Part shown: piece by piece, positions 8,831 through 17,712 of the stretch
How positions within the stretch are numbered: the stretch's first letter is position 1
How the letters are laid out: every line of letters begins with the position of its first letter
Source of the DNA: Nocardiopsis potens DSM 45234
Lineage (GTDB): Bacteria; Actinomycetota; Actinomycetes; Streptosporangiales; Streptosporangiaceae
Length of the DNA: 64,000 bases
Assembly (NCBI RefSeq): GCF_000341105.1
Contig: NZ_ANBB01000052.1
Span: forward strand, 22,368 to 86,367
Direction of reading: 5' to 3'
Program-made: the position numbers and the translations under genes
Notes under the pieces: generated by a model
Told to the model about the DNA's origin: nothing
Seen by the model: only the letters and a program-made list of their open reading frames with translations
Database searches by the model: none

Positions 8831-9988
8831 GTGAGTGAGCGAAACGGCAGCATCCCCCGGGTCGGCATGGTCGGCGGCGGGCAGCTCGCCCGGATGACGC
8901 ACCAGGCCGGGATCGCGCTCGGCGTGGACTTCGCGGTCCTGGCCGGTTCGCCGGACGACAGCGCCGCGCGGGTCTGCGGCGACGTCCGGCTCGGCGACGA
9001 CCGGGGCCTGGACGACCTGCTGGCCTTCGGCAAGTCCTGCGACGTGGTCACCTTCGACCACGAGCACGTGCCCGAGCCGGTGCTGCGCCGGCTGGAGGAG
9101 GCCGGCGTCGCGATCCGGCCGGGCCGGGACGCGCTCCGGTTCGCCCAGGACAAGCTCCGGATGCGGGTGCGCGCCACCGAGCTCGGCCTGCCCTGCCCGC
9201 GCTGGCGGGCGGTGGCCGAGACGGCGCACGTCGAGGCGTTCGCCGAGGAGGCGGGCTGGCCGGTGGTGCTCAAGGCGGCCCGCGGCGGCTACGACGGCAA
9301 GGGCGTGTGGGTGGCGGCGGACGCCGCCGAGGCCCGCGCCGTGGTGGAGCGGGCCGCGGCCGAGGAGGTCCCGCTGCTGGTCGAGGAGAAGGTGGCGTTC
9401 CGCCGCGAGCTGGCGGTGCAGGTGGCGCGCTCGCCCTACGGGCAGGTCGCCGCCTACCCGGTGGTGGAGACGGTGCAGCGGGACGGGATCTGCCACGAGG
9501 TGGTCGCTCCCGCCCCCGGCCTCGACCCGGACGAGGCGGTGCGCGCCCAGGAGCTGGCCATCGAGCTGGCGCACGCCCTGGGCGTGGTCGGCATGCTCGC
9601 GGTGGAGCTGTTCGACACCGGCGAGGGGGTGCTCATCAACGAGCTGGCGATGCGCCCGCACAACTCCGGCCACTGGACCATCGAGGGCGCCCGCACCTCC
9701 CAGTTCGAGCAGCACCTGCGCGCCGTCCTGGACCTGCCGCTGGGCTCGCCGCGGACCACCGCCCCGTTCACCGTGATGGCGAACCTGCTCGGCGGCGAGG
9801 ACCCCGACGTCTACCGCCGCTACATCCACGTGATGGCCAAGGACCCCGGCCTCAAGGTGCACTTCTACGGCAAGCAGGTGCGCCCCGGCCGCAAGATCGG
9901 ACACGTCACCGTCACCGGTGACGACCCTGAAGACCTGCTGGCCCGTGCCCGAGACGCGGCCGCCTACCTCAAGGGAGACCAGAAGTGA
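8831..9988 (+). CDS. purK: 5-(carboxyamino)imidazole ribonucleotide synthase
   Basis: 385 residues, ATP-grasp fold, typical length. [11 protein letters not shown] opens the protein, the ATP-binding region contains [16 protein letters not shown], and the C-terminal half has [18 protein letters not shown], the PurK signature. It uses ATP and bicarbonate to carboxylate AIR to N5-CAIR in purine synthesis. GTG start. purE overlaps its stop by four bases (GTGA), so the two enzymes that act in sequence are translationally coupled. Confidence 0.95.
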   Translation: MSERNGSIPRVGMVGGGQLARMTHQAGIALGVDFAVLAGSPDDSAARVCGDVRLGDDRGLDDLLAFGKSCDVVTFDHEHVPEPVLRRLEEAGVAIRPGRDALRFAQDKLRMRVRATELGLPCPRWRAVAETAHVEAFAEEAGWPVVLKAARGGYDGKGVWVAADAAEARAVVERAAAEEVPLLVEEKVAFRRELAVQVARSPYGQVAAYPVVETVQRDGICHEVVAPAPGLDPDEAVRAQELAIELAHALGVVGMLAVELFDTGEGVLINELAMRPHNSGHWTIEGARTSQFEQHLRAVLDLPLGSPRTTAPFTVMANLLGGEDPDVYRRYIHVMAKDPGLKVHFYGKQVRPGRKIGHVTVTGDDPEDLLARARDAAAYLKGDQK

Positions 9989-10521
9989 CCGAGACCGCCC
10001 CCGCCGTCGGCATCGTGATGGGCAGCGACTCCGACTGGCCGGTCATGCGCGAGGCGGCCGCCGCCCTGGACGAGTTCGGCGTGGCCTACGAGGCCGATGT
10101 GGTCTCCGCGCACCGGATGCCGCACGAGATGATCGACTACGGGGCCCGGGCCGCCGAGCGCGGGCTGCAGGCGATCATCGCGGGCGCGGGCGGCGCCGCC
10201 CACCTGCCCGGCATGCTGGCCTCGGTCACCCCGCTGCCGGTGATCGGCGTCCCGGTGCCGCTCAAGCACCTGGACGGGATGGACTCGCTGCTGTCCATCG
10301 TGCAGATGCCCGCGGGGGTGCCGGTCGCCACGGTGGCCATCGGCGCGGCCCGCAACGCCGGCCTGCTCGCGGTGCGGATGCTCGGCGCCGCCGACCCGGA
10401 GCTGCGCGGGAAGATGGAGGCCTTCCAGGAGGAGCTCAAGCGCCTGGCCCAGGCCAAGGGCGAGCGGCTGCGCCGCCGGTCCGACGAGGGCGAGTCGGTC
10501 GGCTTCGGCGCGGCCCGCTAG
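9985..10521 (+). CDS. purE: N5-carboxyaminoimidazole ribonucleotide mutase
   Basis: 178 residues, class I PurE. The substrate-binding motifs GSDSDWPVM near the N-terminus, SAHRMP, and [10 protein letters not shown] are all present. It rearranges N5-CAIR, the PurK product, to CAIR. GTG start overlaps the purK stop by four bases. A short Arg- and Glu-rich tail follows the usual fold and is not expected to be catalytic. No terminator hairpin as strong as others in the window follows. Confidence 0.95.
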   Translation: MTETAPAVGIVMGSDSDWPVMREAAAALDEFGVAYEADVVSAHRMPHEMIDYGARAAERGLQAIIAGAGGAAHLPGMLASVTPLPVIGVPVPLKHLDGMDSLLSIVQMPAGVPVATVAIGAARNAGLLAVRMLGAADPELRGKMEAFQEELKRLAQAKGERLRRRSDEGESVGFGAAR

Positions 10522-10824
10522 CGGCCGGCGGAGCGGCCCGCCCGTTCCCGTTCCCGGGTGCTGGCGGGAGGCCGTCCGGCCGAGGCGGGGAGGGTTTCTC
10601 CGGCGTCCGGGCCCGCCCGTCGTCCTTCTCCGGCGCGGAGCGAGGGCGTCCGGCCGTTGCGGGGGCGGTGGGCGCGGGGCGCCGCCCCGGTCCGGGCTCC
10701 GGCGGGGAGGGGCTCTCCGGCGTCCGGGCCCGCCGGGTGGGCCCTGGAGGGGCGGAGCGGCGAGGGCTCGTCCGTGTCCGGATGGGGAGGGCGGGCGGCG
10801 GAGCGCCGGGGCGGCTCTGCGGGG
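10522..10824. repeat. GC-rich non-coding stretch with 21-bp direct repeats
   Basis: This 303-base gap between purE and the next gene holds no convincing gene. A 21-bp sequence starting TCTCCGGCGTCCGGG occurs at 10597-10617 and again at 10714-10734, with partial copies between. I see no promoter. Confidence 0.5.
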
Positions 10825-11418
10825 TCAGGGGGTGGAGCCCCACTCCGTCCACACGTCGTCGGTGATGTGGCCGATCAGGGTGGTCAGCGCGTCCAGGCGG
10901 GAGAGGATGGCGCTGGGGGAGGCCTGGTCGCCGGTGCAGATCAGCCGGTCCCGGTCGAGGACCAGGTCGGTGATGCCGCCCTCGCGGATGTCCTCGCGGA
11001 CCGCGTCGCCGAGCACGGCCAGCGCGTAGCGCCGGTCCCTGCTCTCCACGAACAGGTCGTGCGCGCCGCCCTCGCGGTCCTGCACGTAGGCGTAGGGCAC
11101 GTGCCGGGGCAGCCCGACGGCGTAGACGACGAGCGGGGCGGCGCCGGGCGCCTCGTAGTCGAAGACCCGGAAGGGGCGGCCGGCGTGGAAGCCGGTCACC
11201 TCGTTGCGGACCCGGCCCAGCGGGCCCGGCGGCAGCGCGGTGCGCGGCCAGCCCTGGATGGCGTGCGGGGCCCGCTCGGCGAAGTGCCAGCCCTGCTCGC
11301 CGGCGAAGGCCCGGCGGGACTCCCGGCGGTCCCGGTGCTCGGCGGATTCGGCGGGCGCGGAGGCGGCCCGGTCCGGCGGCTCGCCGCGGGACGGGCGGGT
11401 GAATCTGGGAAGTCGCAT
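10825..11418 (-). CDS. Conserved hypothetical protein
   Basis: 197 residues; I do not recognise a named family with confidence. The N-terminal 60 residues are basic and low in complexity (SRGEPPDRAASAPAESAEHRDRR in part). The rest looks like a soluble alpha/beta protein with an FRVFDYEAPG and HVPYAYVQD core. No membrane segment, no signal peptide, no catalytic motif stands out. The start ATG at 11418 has a good GGGAGGG ribosome site. Codon bias is normal for the window, so it is a real gene. Single transcription unit between two palindromes. Confidence 0.65.
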   Translation of the reverse strand: MRLPRFTRPSRGEPPDRAASAPAESAEHRDRRESRRAFAGEQGWHFAERAPHAIQGWPRTALPPGPLGRVRNEVTGFHAGRPFRVFDYEAPGAAPLVVYAVGLPRHVPYAYVQDREGGAHDLFVESRDRRYALAVLGDAVREDIREGGITDLVLDRDRLICTGDQASPSAILSRLDALTTLIGHITDDVWTEWGSTP

Positions 11419-11501
11419 GACCCTCCCGTACCCGGTGCGCCCTCCCGGAACCGCCCGGCCCGGGCCGCCGGAGAACCCTTTCCGCCCCCTCCGCCCCTCC
11501 T

Positions 11502-11592
11502 GCGATGATCCGGTGTTCCGGGCCCGCCGGAGCGCTCCGGCGGGCCCGGAACACCGGGACCGTCGCCCGGGGGCGGCGCTCAGGATCATCGC
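11502..11592. terminator. Palindromic intergenic element, copy B (after the CoA-binding gene)
   Basis: A perfect 24-bp-arm palindrome at 11510-11557 with the core AGCGCT is enclosed by a wider inverted pair GCGATGATCC (11502-11511) and GGATCATCGC (11583-11592). It follows the stop of the CoA-binding gene on the minus strand, so it probably acts as its terminator. The GATGATC ends and AGCGCT core are shared with copies C and D. Confidence 0.65.
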
Positions 11593-11613
11593 TCGGAGGC
11601 GGCGCCCAGGGCG

Positions 11614-12027
11614 CTAGCCGTGCAGCCGGGGCCACTCGATCGCGGGGCAGCGGTCCATCACCATGGTGCGCCCGGCCGCGCGGACCCGCCGGGCCGCCTC
11701 CTCGTCGACCACGCCCAGCTGGAACCAGACGGTGCCGACGTCCTCGCGGACCAGCGCCTCGTCGGCCACCGCGCCCGCCTCCGAGGAGCGGCGGAACACG
11801 TCGGCGACGTCGACCTTGAAGGGGATGTCGGCGAGCGAGGCGTAGCCCCGCTCGCCGTGCACGGTGGCGGCCGAGGGGTGCACCGGGACGATGCGCTTGC
11901 CCACCGACTGCAGGAACCGGGCCACGGCGTAGGCCGGCCGCTCCGGATTGTCGCCCAGGCCGACCACCGCCCAGACCCGGCTCTCCCGCAGTATCCGGCC
12001 CAGTTCCCCGTCGCTGATATCGCTCAT
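11614..12027 (-). CDS. CoA-binding (YccU-like) protein
   Basis: 137 residues, one Rossmann-type CoA_binding domain. VWAVVGLGDNPERPAYAVA near the N-terminus binds the nucleotide, and KRIVPVHPSA, DVFRRSSEAG and VWFQLGVVDEEAA follow in the order seen in the YccU family. These single-domain relatives of succinyl-CoA synthetase alpha are thought to bind CoA or an acyl-CoA; the biological role is not settled. A C-terminal MDRCPAIEWPRL is a family signature. Monocistronic, ending at palindrome copy B. Confidence 0.88.
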   Translation of the reverse strand: MSDISDGELGRILRESRVWAVVGLGDNPERPAYAVARFLQSVGKRIVPVHPSAATVHGERGYASLADIPFKVDVADVFRRSSEAGAVADEALVREDVGTVWFQLGVVDEEAARRVRAAGRTMVMDRCPAIEWPRLHG

Positions 12028-12060
12028 GGCGCCATTGTCCGCCCCCGGGGGCGGCGCGGG

Positions 12061-13011
12061 TCAGCCCGCCCCGCCGTACACCGGGTAGTGGTCGCTGTAG
12101 TCGGTGTAGGTGTACTCCTTGCCCCAGGAGGTCACGGTCCAGGGCTCGCTGTGCACCTCCCGGGTCTCGTTGGTGTAGGAGGCCGGCGCGGCGCCGTTGG
12201 CGATCGGCAGCACGTGGTCGAGGGCCTCGCGGGCGGAGCCCGGGTACCGCTCGCCGGCGATGGAGTTGGTCTCCGGGTCGAAGGAGTACGGCGCCCCGGC
12301 GGCGTCCGGGCGCACCGCGCCCAGCTGCCCGATCATCGAGTCGTACTCGGCGGTGCCGCCGATGACGTTGAAGTCGCCGGCGACGTAGACCGGCTCGTCG
12401 TCGGGGATGTCCTTCTCCGCCAGCACGGTGGCGATCCGGTCCAGCTGCGACCAGCGCACGTCCACGTCCAGGTCGCCGGCGCAGCCGTCGTCGGCGGACT
12501 GCAGGTGGGTGCCGACCACGTGCAGCGGGCCGGACGGGGTGTCCAGCTCGACGTAGGCGAAGCCCTTGCCGGAGAACCAGTCGCCGCCGCAGGCGTCGGC
12601 GAAGATGTGCTGCTCGGCGCGGACGATGGGCCACCGGCTCAGCACGGCGACCCCGCCGTCCTCGGAGGTCCCGCCGCGGTAGCCGGTGGTGGCGTCCCAG
12701 CCGGACTTGGAGCGCCCCACCACCGGGGTGGCGTGCGGGTACTCCGCGGAGAGGTTGTCGATCAGCCGGTCGGAGGAGGAGTTGTCGAACGCCTCCTGCA
12801 GGACCACCACGTCCTGGCCGGAGACCAGCCCGTCCTCGGCGATGCTGTCGGCGCGCAGGTCCTGGCCCCAGTTGGGGTAGAGGTTCTTCGACATGAGGAA
12901 GACGTTGTAGGTGGCGATCGCCGGAGCGCCGTCGGCGGCGGCCGGAGGGGCGGCCGCCACCGACGCGGCTCCGAGCAGTGCGGCGAACATGAGCGGGATT
13001 CGCTTTCTCAT
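12061..13011 (-). CDS. Secreted sphingomyelinase C-like phosphodiesterase
   Basis: 316 residues. A Sec signal peptide occupies about 1-27 (basic start, hydrophobic core, AAPPAAADG). The rest is an endonuclease/exonuclease/phosphatase (DNase I-like) fold: metal-binding Glu in VLQEAFD, GTHLQS, AGDFNVI, LDHVL and the catalytic His pair ending YSDHYPV. YNVFLMSKNLYPNWGQ is characteristic of bacterial sphingomyelinase C. It probably cleaves sphingomyelin or other phospholipid head groups outside the cell. Start ATG at 13011 chosen because it begins the signal peptide; an upstream in-frame start at 13050 would spoil it. Confidence 0.82.
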   Translation of the reverse strand: MRKRIPLMFAALLGAASVAAAPPAAADGAPAIATYNVFLMSKNLYPNWGQDLRADSIAEDGLVSGQDVVVLQEAFDNSSSDRLIDNLSAEYPHATPVVGRSKSGWDATTGYRGGTSEDGGVAVLSRWPIVRAEQHIFADACGGDWFSGKGFAYVELDTPSGPLHVVGTHLQSADDGCAGDLDVDVRWSQLDRIATVLAEKDIPDDEPVYVAGDFNVIGGTAEYDSMIGQLGAVRPDAAGAPYSFDPETNSIAGERYPGSAREALDHVLPIANGAAPASYTNETREVHSEPWTVTSWGKEYTYTDYSDHYPVYGGAG

Positions 13012-13121
13012 GTCCGACAACCTGCCGGACCCGGGTCTCTCCCCGGTCACCGGGCGGTGGCCGTGCGGTGACGGAACGGTTCCGCTTCCTCCGCGCGCGC
13101 CCCGGCGGCTCCGGGAAACGG

Positions 13122-13149
13122 CGATGCCCGCGGCGGTGCGCGGGCATCG
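13122..13149 (-). terminator. Hairpin terminator of the UDP-glucose dehydrogenase gene
   Basis: Perfect 11-bp stem (13122-13132 with 13139-13149) and 6-base loop, starting about 20 bases after the stop codon of the minus-strand gene. Confidence 0.65.
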
Positions 13150-13167
13150 GGGGAGGGGAAGGGGAGG

Positions 13168-14499
13168 TCAGGGGCGGCCGAGGGCCCGGTAGGTCCAGCC
13201 GCGGGCGCGCCAGTGCTCCGGGTCGAGGACGTTGCGGCCGTCGACGATCTTCGGTTCGGCCACCACCTTGGCCAGCTCGTCCGGGTCGGCGTCGCGGAAC
13301 TCGGCCCACTCGGTGAGCAGCAGCACCACGTCGGCGTCGCGCACCGCCTCCAGCATGGAGTGCGCGTAGTTCAGCTCGGGGTGCTCTCTCCGGGCCCGCT
13401 CCAGCGCCTCCGGGTCGTACACGGTGACCGTGGCGCCCAGCGAGGCGATGGTGGAGGCGACGTCCAGCGCGGGGGAGTCGCGGATGTCGTCGGAGTTGGG
13501 TTTGAACGCCGCGCCCAGCACGCCCACCGTGCGCCCGGCGAACCCGCCGCCGATCAGCCCGCGGGCGATGTCCACGGTGCGCGCCCGGCGGCGCTGGTTG
13601 ATCGCGTCCACCTCGCGCAGGAAGGAGAGCGCGGGCTCCACGCCCAGCTCGTCGGCGCGGGCCATGAACGCGCGGATGTCCTTGGGCAGGCAGCCGCCGC
13701 CGAAGCCCAGGCCGGGGCCGAGGAACTTGCCGCCGATCCGGTCGTCGTGGGAGAGCGCCTCGGCGAGCCGCATCACGTCCGCCCCGGCGGCCTCGGAGAC
13801 CTCGGCCATCGCGTTGATGAAGGAGATCTTGGTGGCCAGGAAGGCGTTGGCGGAGATCTTCACCAGCTCCGCCGTCTGCAGGTCGGTGACGAGGAACGGC
13901 ACCCCGTCGGCGATCTGCTTGGCGGAGACCTCGCGCATCACCGCCTTCACCCGCTCGGAGTCGGTGCCGACCACGATCCGGTTGGGGTGCAGGGTGTCGG
14001 TCACGCCGAAGCCCTCGCGCAGGAACTCCGGGCTCCAGCCCAGCTCGACGGCGTCGCCGGCCGGGGCCAGCGCGCGCAGCCGGGCGGCCAGCACCGCGGC
14101 GGTGCCCACCGGGACGGTGGACTTGCCGATCACCACCGCCGGGCCGGTCAACCGGGGGCCCAGCTCCTCGATCGCGGCCTTGACGTAGGTCAGGTCGGCG
14201 GCGCCGGAGTCGTCCCGCTGCGGGGTGCCCACGCAGATGAAGTGGACGTCGGCGAAGGCCGCGGCCTCGTCGTAGTCGGTGGTGAACCGGAGCCGCCCCG
14301 AGGCCAGGTTGCGGGTGAGCACCTCTTCCAGGCCGGGTTCGTAGAAGGGCACGCGGCCGGCGGACAGCTCGGCGACCTTGACCGGGTCGATGTCGAGGCC
14401 GATCACCTCGAACCCCAGCTCCGCCATGCACGCGGCATGGGTGGCGCCGAGGTAGCCGGTGCCGATCACCGAGATCCTGCTGCGCGCTTCTGCGACCAA
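13168..14499 (-). CDS. ugd: UDP-glucose 6-dehydrogenase
   Basis: 443 residues. The NAD fold starts SVIGTGYLGATHAACMAELG, CVGTPQ marks the first domain, and the catalytic cysteine lies in GFGGGCLPKD; FKPNSDDIRDSPAL is the C-terminal UDP-binding signature. The PEFLREG motif fits UDP-glucose dehydrogenases. It oxidises UDP-glucose to UDP-glucuronate, a precursor for acidic wall polysaccharides, and so fits the envelope genes that follow. The start is TTG at 14499 with AAGGA about 9 bases upstream. A second, more distant nucleotide-sugar dehydrogenase lies at 30147-31472. Confidence 0.9.
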   Translation of the reverse strand: MVAEARSRISVIGTGYLGATHAACMAELGFEVIGLDIDPVKVAELSAGRVPFYEPGLEEVLTRNLASGRLRFTTDYDEAAAFADVHFICVGTPQRDDSGAADLTYVKAAIEELGPRLTGPAVVIGKSTVPVGTAAVLAARLRALAPAGDAVELGWSPEFLREGFGVTDTLHPNRIVVGTDSERVKAVMREVSAKQIADGVPFLVTDLQTAELVKISANAFLATKISFINAMAEVSEAAGADVMRLAEALSHDDRIGGKFLGPGLGFGGGCLPKDIRAFMARADELGVEPALSFLREVDAINQRRRARTVDIARGLIGGGFAGRTVGVLGAAFKPNSDDIRDSPALDVASTIASLGATVTVYDPEALERARREHPELNYAHSMLEAVRDADVVLLLTEWAEFRDADPDELAKVVAEPKIVDGRNVLDPEHWRARGWTYRALGRP

Positions 14500-14776
14500 T
14501 GCTCTGTCCTTCCTTACGGCCGGCCGGGGGGATGCTGCCCGGCGCTCCGCCCGGACGCCCTCGGGGGTGCGGGAGCGCCCTTCCCGGTCGCGGGCGGGCT
14601 GCGGTGCCCGGGACTCCGCCGACCCGGTGCTCCGCGGCGCGGGGTCGTTTCACAGAGACATTTCCGGTGAGGGGGTCCGGTCAACATCGCGGCGCCCCAA
14701 GGTTACCCCCGGGTCGTGCGGCGGACGCCGCGGGCCGGGCGGGGAGCCCGAATGTGGTGAACGGCTCCCCCGCTGA

Positions 14777-15373
14777 TCAGCGCCGGAACTCCTGGGTCCG
14801 GGAGGCCTCCGGCTCCGCGGAGAGGCTCTCCCAGCCGCCCCCTCCGGGTCCGCGCCGGAACGGGGTGGTGGTCTTCTCAGGGTCGCCGGGGAGCGGCGCG
14901 GGACCGGGAGCGGGCTCGCCCGCGGGCGCCGGGACCGGCGGGGCGGGGGGAGGGGCGGAGGCGGCCGGGGCCGCGGCGCGCCGGCGCCACCGGGACGGCG
15001 ACATCGCGGCGATGAAGAACAGGGTGCCGAGCAGCAGGCCGGCGGGGAGCGCCGGGCCCTCCGGGTGGACCAGCGCCCCCTCGGGCAGCCAGGACGGGAT
15101 CGAGGCGGGGGCGACCAGCGGCCACACCCCGTAGCCCAGGAGCAGCACGCCCGCGCCGAGCGGGGCCAGCGGCGATATCCGGGCGCCGGCGGCGAACCCG
15201 CCCGCGGCGCCGAGCGCCATCAGCACGCCCAGCGGCACCGAGGCGGCCGAGGCGTCCACCTGGCCGGCGGATCCGGTGTGCTCGGCGAGGGCGACCGCCG
15301 CCCATCCGGCCCCGAACCAGGCCGCGGGGGCGAGGACCAGCCCGGCGAGGAGTCCGAGCACGTGGCGCAGCAT
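14777..15373 (-). CDS. Hypothetical membrane protein with Pro/Ala-rich tail
   Basis: 198 residues from ATG 15373, which has a clear GGAGGA site. Four hydrophobic segments span about residues 6-30, 44-66, 70-92 and 108-128. The C-terminal 65 residues are cytosolic or external and rich in Pro, Ala and Gly, ending with charged residues. No known domain recognised. An upstream in-frame GTG/ATG at 15415 would add 14 charged residues. It stands alone between ugd and a small gene on the same strand. Confidence 0.6.
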   Translation of the reverse strand: MLRHVLGLLAGLVLAPAAWFGAGWAAVALAEHTGSAGQVDASAASVPLGVLMALGAAGGFAAGARISPLAPLGAGVLLLGYGVWPLVAPASIPSWLPEGALVHPEGPALPAGLLLGTLFFIAAMSPSRWRRRAAAPAASAPPPAPPVPAPAGEPAPGPAPLPGDPEKTTTPFRRGPGGGGWESLSAEPEASRTQEFRR

Positions 15374-15468
15374 GGCTTCCTCCGCTCGATCGACCCTTTC
15401 CTCCACGGTATCCAACCGCGTTCCCGGCGACCCTTAAGGGAGATCGGGGGAGTCGCGCCGGATCGGTG

Positions 15469-15696
15469 CTATAGCGCTTTTCGGGCCGCGCCGCCGAAAG
15501 CGCCCACCGCGGCGCCGAGCGCGAACATCGCCGCCTCGTCCTCGTTCATCCGCACGATTCCGGAGACGAGTTTGACGGCGTAGGGCCGGGGGGCGCCGCG
15601 GTCCACCTCGACTCCGTCGATGACGCCCTGGGCATGCAGCAGCTTCAAGGCCTCACCGACCTGCCGGGGCCGGTCTCCCTCGGATAGCAACGCCAT
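15469..15696 (-). CDS. Small hypothetical protein
   Basis: 75 residues; no family recognised. It is a compact mixed-charge protein with EALKLLHAQGVIDGVEVDRG and a Gly/Ala-rich C-terminus (FALGAAVGAFGGAARKAL). Base composition is slightly lower in GC than the neighbours, yet the codons are still biased. TAATCT about 20 bases upstream on the minus strand could be a -10 box. No partner gene is evident. Confidence 0.5.
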   Translation of the reverse strand: MALLSEGDRPRQVGEALKLLHAQGVIDGVEVDRGAPRPYAVKLVSGIVRMNEDEAAMFALGAAVGAFGGAARKAL

Positions 15697-15880
15697 ACCG
15701 CCACCCTAGATTAGGATCGGCGGAACGGTCGGCCGTCGAGCGGGGGGCAACGGTGTGGTCGGCGTGCGTGCGCTGGATATGCGAAAGTTGTCGGCGCCCT
15801 AATCCGGAGAAATGGGACTACTGCACCTATTGCTTCAATCCGAAGCCGGGTTGACGGACAGGGCTTATCGGGCAGGGGGC

Positions 15881-15938
15881 CGGTCTCGGCGCCGCCGCGG
15901 TCCCGAGCCGCGTCGGAACCGCGGCGGCGCCGAGACCG
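15881..15938 (-). terminator. Strong hairpin after the first LCP gene
   Basis: Perfect 21-bp arms (15881-15901 and 15918-15938) with a 16-base loop, immediately downstream of the stop of the minus-strand LCP gene at 15956. Confidence 0.7.
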
Positions 15939-15955
15939 ACGGAGGAGGGCCGCCC

Positions 15956-17488
15956 TCAGCCGCAGACGTTCTCCGCGCCGCTCTTCGGCGCCGAGCCGCC
16001 GCCCGAGCCGCCGGGCGACGGGGCGGCCGGGGAGGCGCCCCCCTCCACCTCGCCCACCTCGGTGAAGTCGAAGCCCAGCACCACCTGGACCTCCTCGCCG
16101 GCGGTCGGGTCGGCCTCCAGCTCCGCCCCGGGCAGCGCGGAGGCCACCAGCTCGGCCTCGGCCTCGGCGTCCGGCGCGTGCCGGACCGTGGTGGTCTCCA
16201 CATCGCGCGAACTCCAGTTCTGCGCCTGCCCGGGGACCGAGAAGCCCTGCGCGGCCAGCGCGTCGGCGGCCTCGTTCCCCAGCCCCGGGGTGCCGATGCC
16301 GTTGAAGACCTGGACCGTCACGTCCTGCGGCCGGGGCCCGCCGCCCCCGCCGGAACCGCCGCCCTCCCCGCCGCCCTCGGTGCCCTCCAGCGGCTCGTCG
16401 GCGGAGATCCGGGCGAACATCTCCGCTGCCGCCGGGCGGTCCCAGGTGACCGCGACGTCGCCGTGCGGCGTCCAGAACGCCGGGTCGTCCACCGGGACCT
16501 GGGTGAACGAGACGTCCTCCAGGCCGATGGAGCGGAGCTGCCCGCCCAGCCGGTTGATGGCCGCGGTGTCCAGCTCCCGGTCCACGGTGACGCTGCTCAG
16601 CGCGGTGTCCAGGAACGCCGAGAAGCGGGCCGGGTCGCTCAGCGTGTCGCTGCTCAGCGCCTTGTCCAGCAGCGCGGCCATCACCTGCTGCTGGCGGTCG
16701 ATCCGGTCCAGGTCGCCCCCGCTGGTCTTGCGGGTGCGGGCGAAGGCGAGCGCCTCGCGCCCGTCCACCTGGTGGGTGCCGGCCGCCATGTCCAGCTGCG
16801 CCTTCTCGTCCTGGATCGGCTCGGGCAGGCACACCTCGATGCCGTCCAGCGCGTCCACCACGTCGACGAACCCGGAGAAGTCGATCTCCACGTAGTGGTC
16901 GATGCGCACGTCGGTGGCGGCCTCCACGGTCTGCACCGCCAGCTGCGGGCCGCCGTAGGCGTAGGCCGCGTTGATCTTGTTCTCGCCCTCGCCGGGGACG
17001 TCCACCCAGGAGTCCCGGGGGATGCCGACCACGGTCACGGCGTCCCGGGAGGCGTTCAGGTGGACCAGCATCATGGTGTCGGCGCGCTGCCCGTCCGCGC
17101 TGCCCACGCCCAGGTCGCTCTTTGCCGCCCCGTCCATGCCCTCCCGGGAGTCGGAGCCGATGACCAGGAAGTCCAGCGAGCCCTCGGGGCCGTTGTCGGG
17201 CCGGTCGCCCAGCGCGCCGAACACGTCGAACCGGTTGAGGTTGCCCGACATCCACCCGGTCAGCGCCCAGGCGGTGCCCGAGGCGAGCAGCACCAGCACC
17301 GACAGGGCGCCGGCCAGCAGCAGGGTCACCCGGCGGCGGCGCACCGCGGGGGCGGGGGTGAGCGGACGCCGCGGGCCGCCCCGGGCCGGGCCGCCCCGCT
17401 CCGGGGGCGTGGGCGAGGACCGCACCCTGCGGAACTCCGGCCCCCCGCTCCCGTCCCGCCCCTGCCCGTCTCCCCTGCGCTCGCCCAC
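15956..17488 (-). CDS. LytR-CpsA-Psr family wall-polymer ligase (first copy)
   Basis: 510 residues. A basic cytoplasmic N-terminus is followed by one membrane helix (about 52-75) and an extracellular LCP domain with FLVIGSDSREG, RADTMMLVHLN, IPRDSWVDVPG and FARTRKTSGGDLDRIDRQQQV, which hold the conserved Asp/Arg residues that bind pyrophosphate-lipid and metal. A Gly-rich linker leads to a C-terminal LytR_C domain (DVTVQVFNGIGTPG). LCP enzymes move polymers from undecaprenyl carriers to peptidoglycan. GTG start with GGAGG at a spacing of about 8. It faces away from a GT2 gene. Confidence 0.9.
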   Translation of the reverse strand: MGERRGDGQGRDGSGGPEFRRVRSSPTPPERGGPARGGPRRPLTPAPAVRRRRVTLLLAGALSVLVLLASGTAWALTGWMSGNLNRFDVFGALGDRPDNGPEGSLDFLVIGSDSREGMDGAAKSDLGVGSADGQRADTMMLVHLNASRDAVTVVGIPRDSWVDVPGEGENKINAAYAYGGPQLAVQTVEAATDVRIDHYVEIDFSGFVDVVDALDGIEVCLPEPIQDEKAQLDMAAGTHQVDGREALAFARTRKTSGGDLDRIDRQQQVMAALLDKALSSDTLSDPARFSAFLDTALSSVTVDRELDTAAINRLGGQLRSIGLEDVSFTQVPVDDPAFWTPHGDVAVTWDRPAAAEMFARISADEPLEGTEGGGEGGGSGGGGGPRPQDVTVQVFNGIGTPGLGNEAADALAAQGFSVPGQAQNWSSRDVETTTVRHAPDAEAEAELVASALPGAELEADPTAGEEVQVVLGFDFTEVGEVEGGASPAAPSPGGSGGGSAPKSGAENVCG

Positions 17489-17712
17489 TGGGTGTCCTCC
17501 AGCCCCCGATGACGGCCCCCCGGCTGCCGCTCCCAGGTTGTCATTGAATCCACCGATGGGTCGGCCATGTCGCCCCCGGCGTGTTGTCCCGGGTGTGACG
17601 CGCAGGGGCCCGTCCCGGTTCTTCCCGCGCTTGGCGGGACCCTCCCCGCGGTTGCAGTACCGTTACACCGTCCACCCGTATGGAACGACCCCGGAGAACC
17701 AAGGGGACCCCT

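Noticed and set aside
10436..14653. Minus-strand open frame of about 1400 codons
   Set aside because: It is a shadow across several real genes in other frames, made of Arg/Ala/Gly/Pro low-complexity sequence produced by GC bias.
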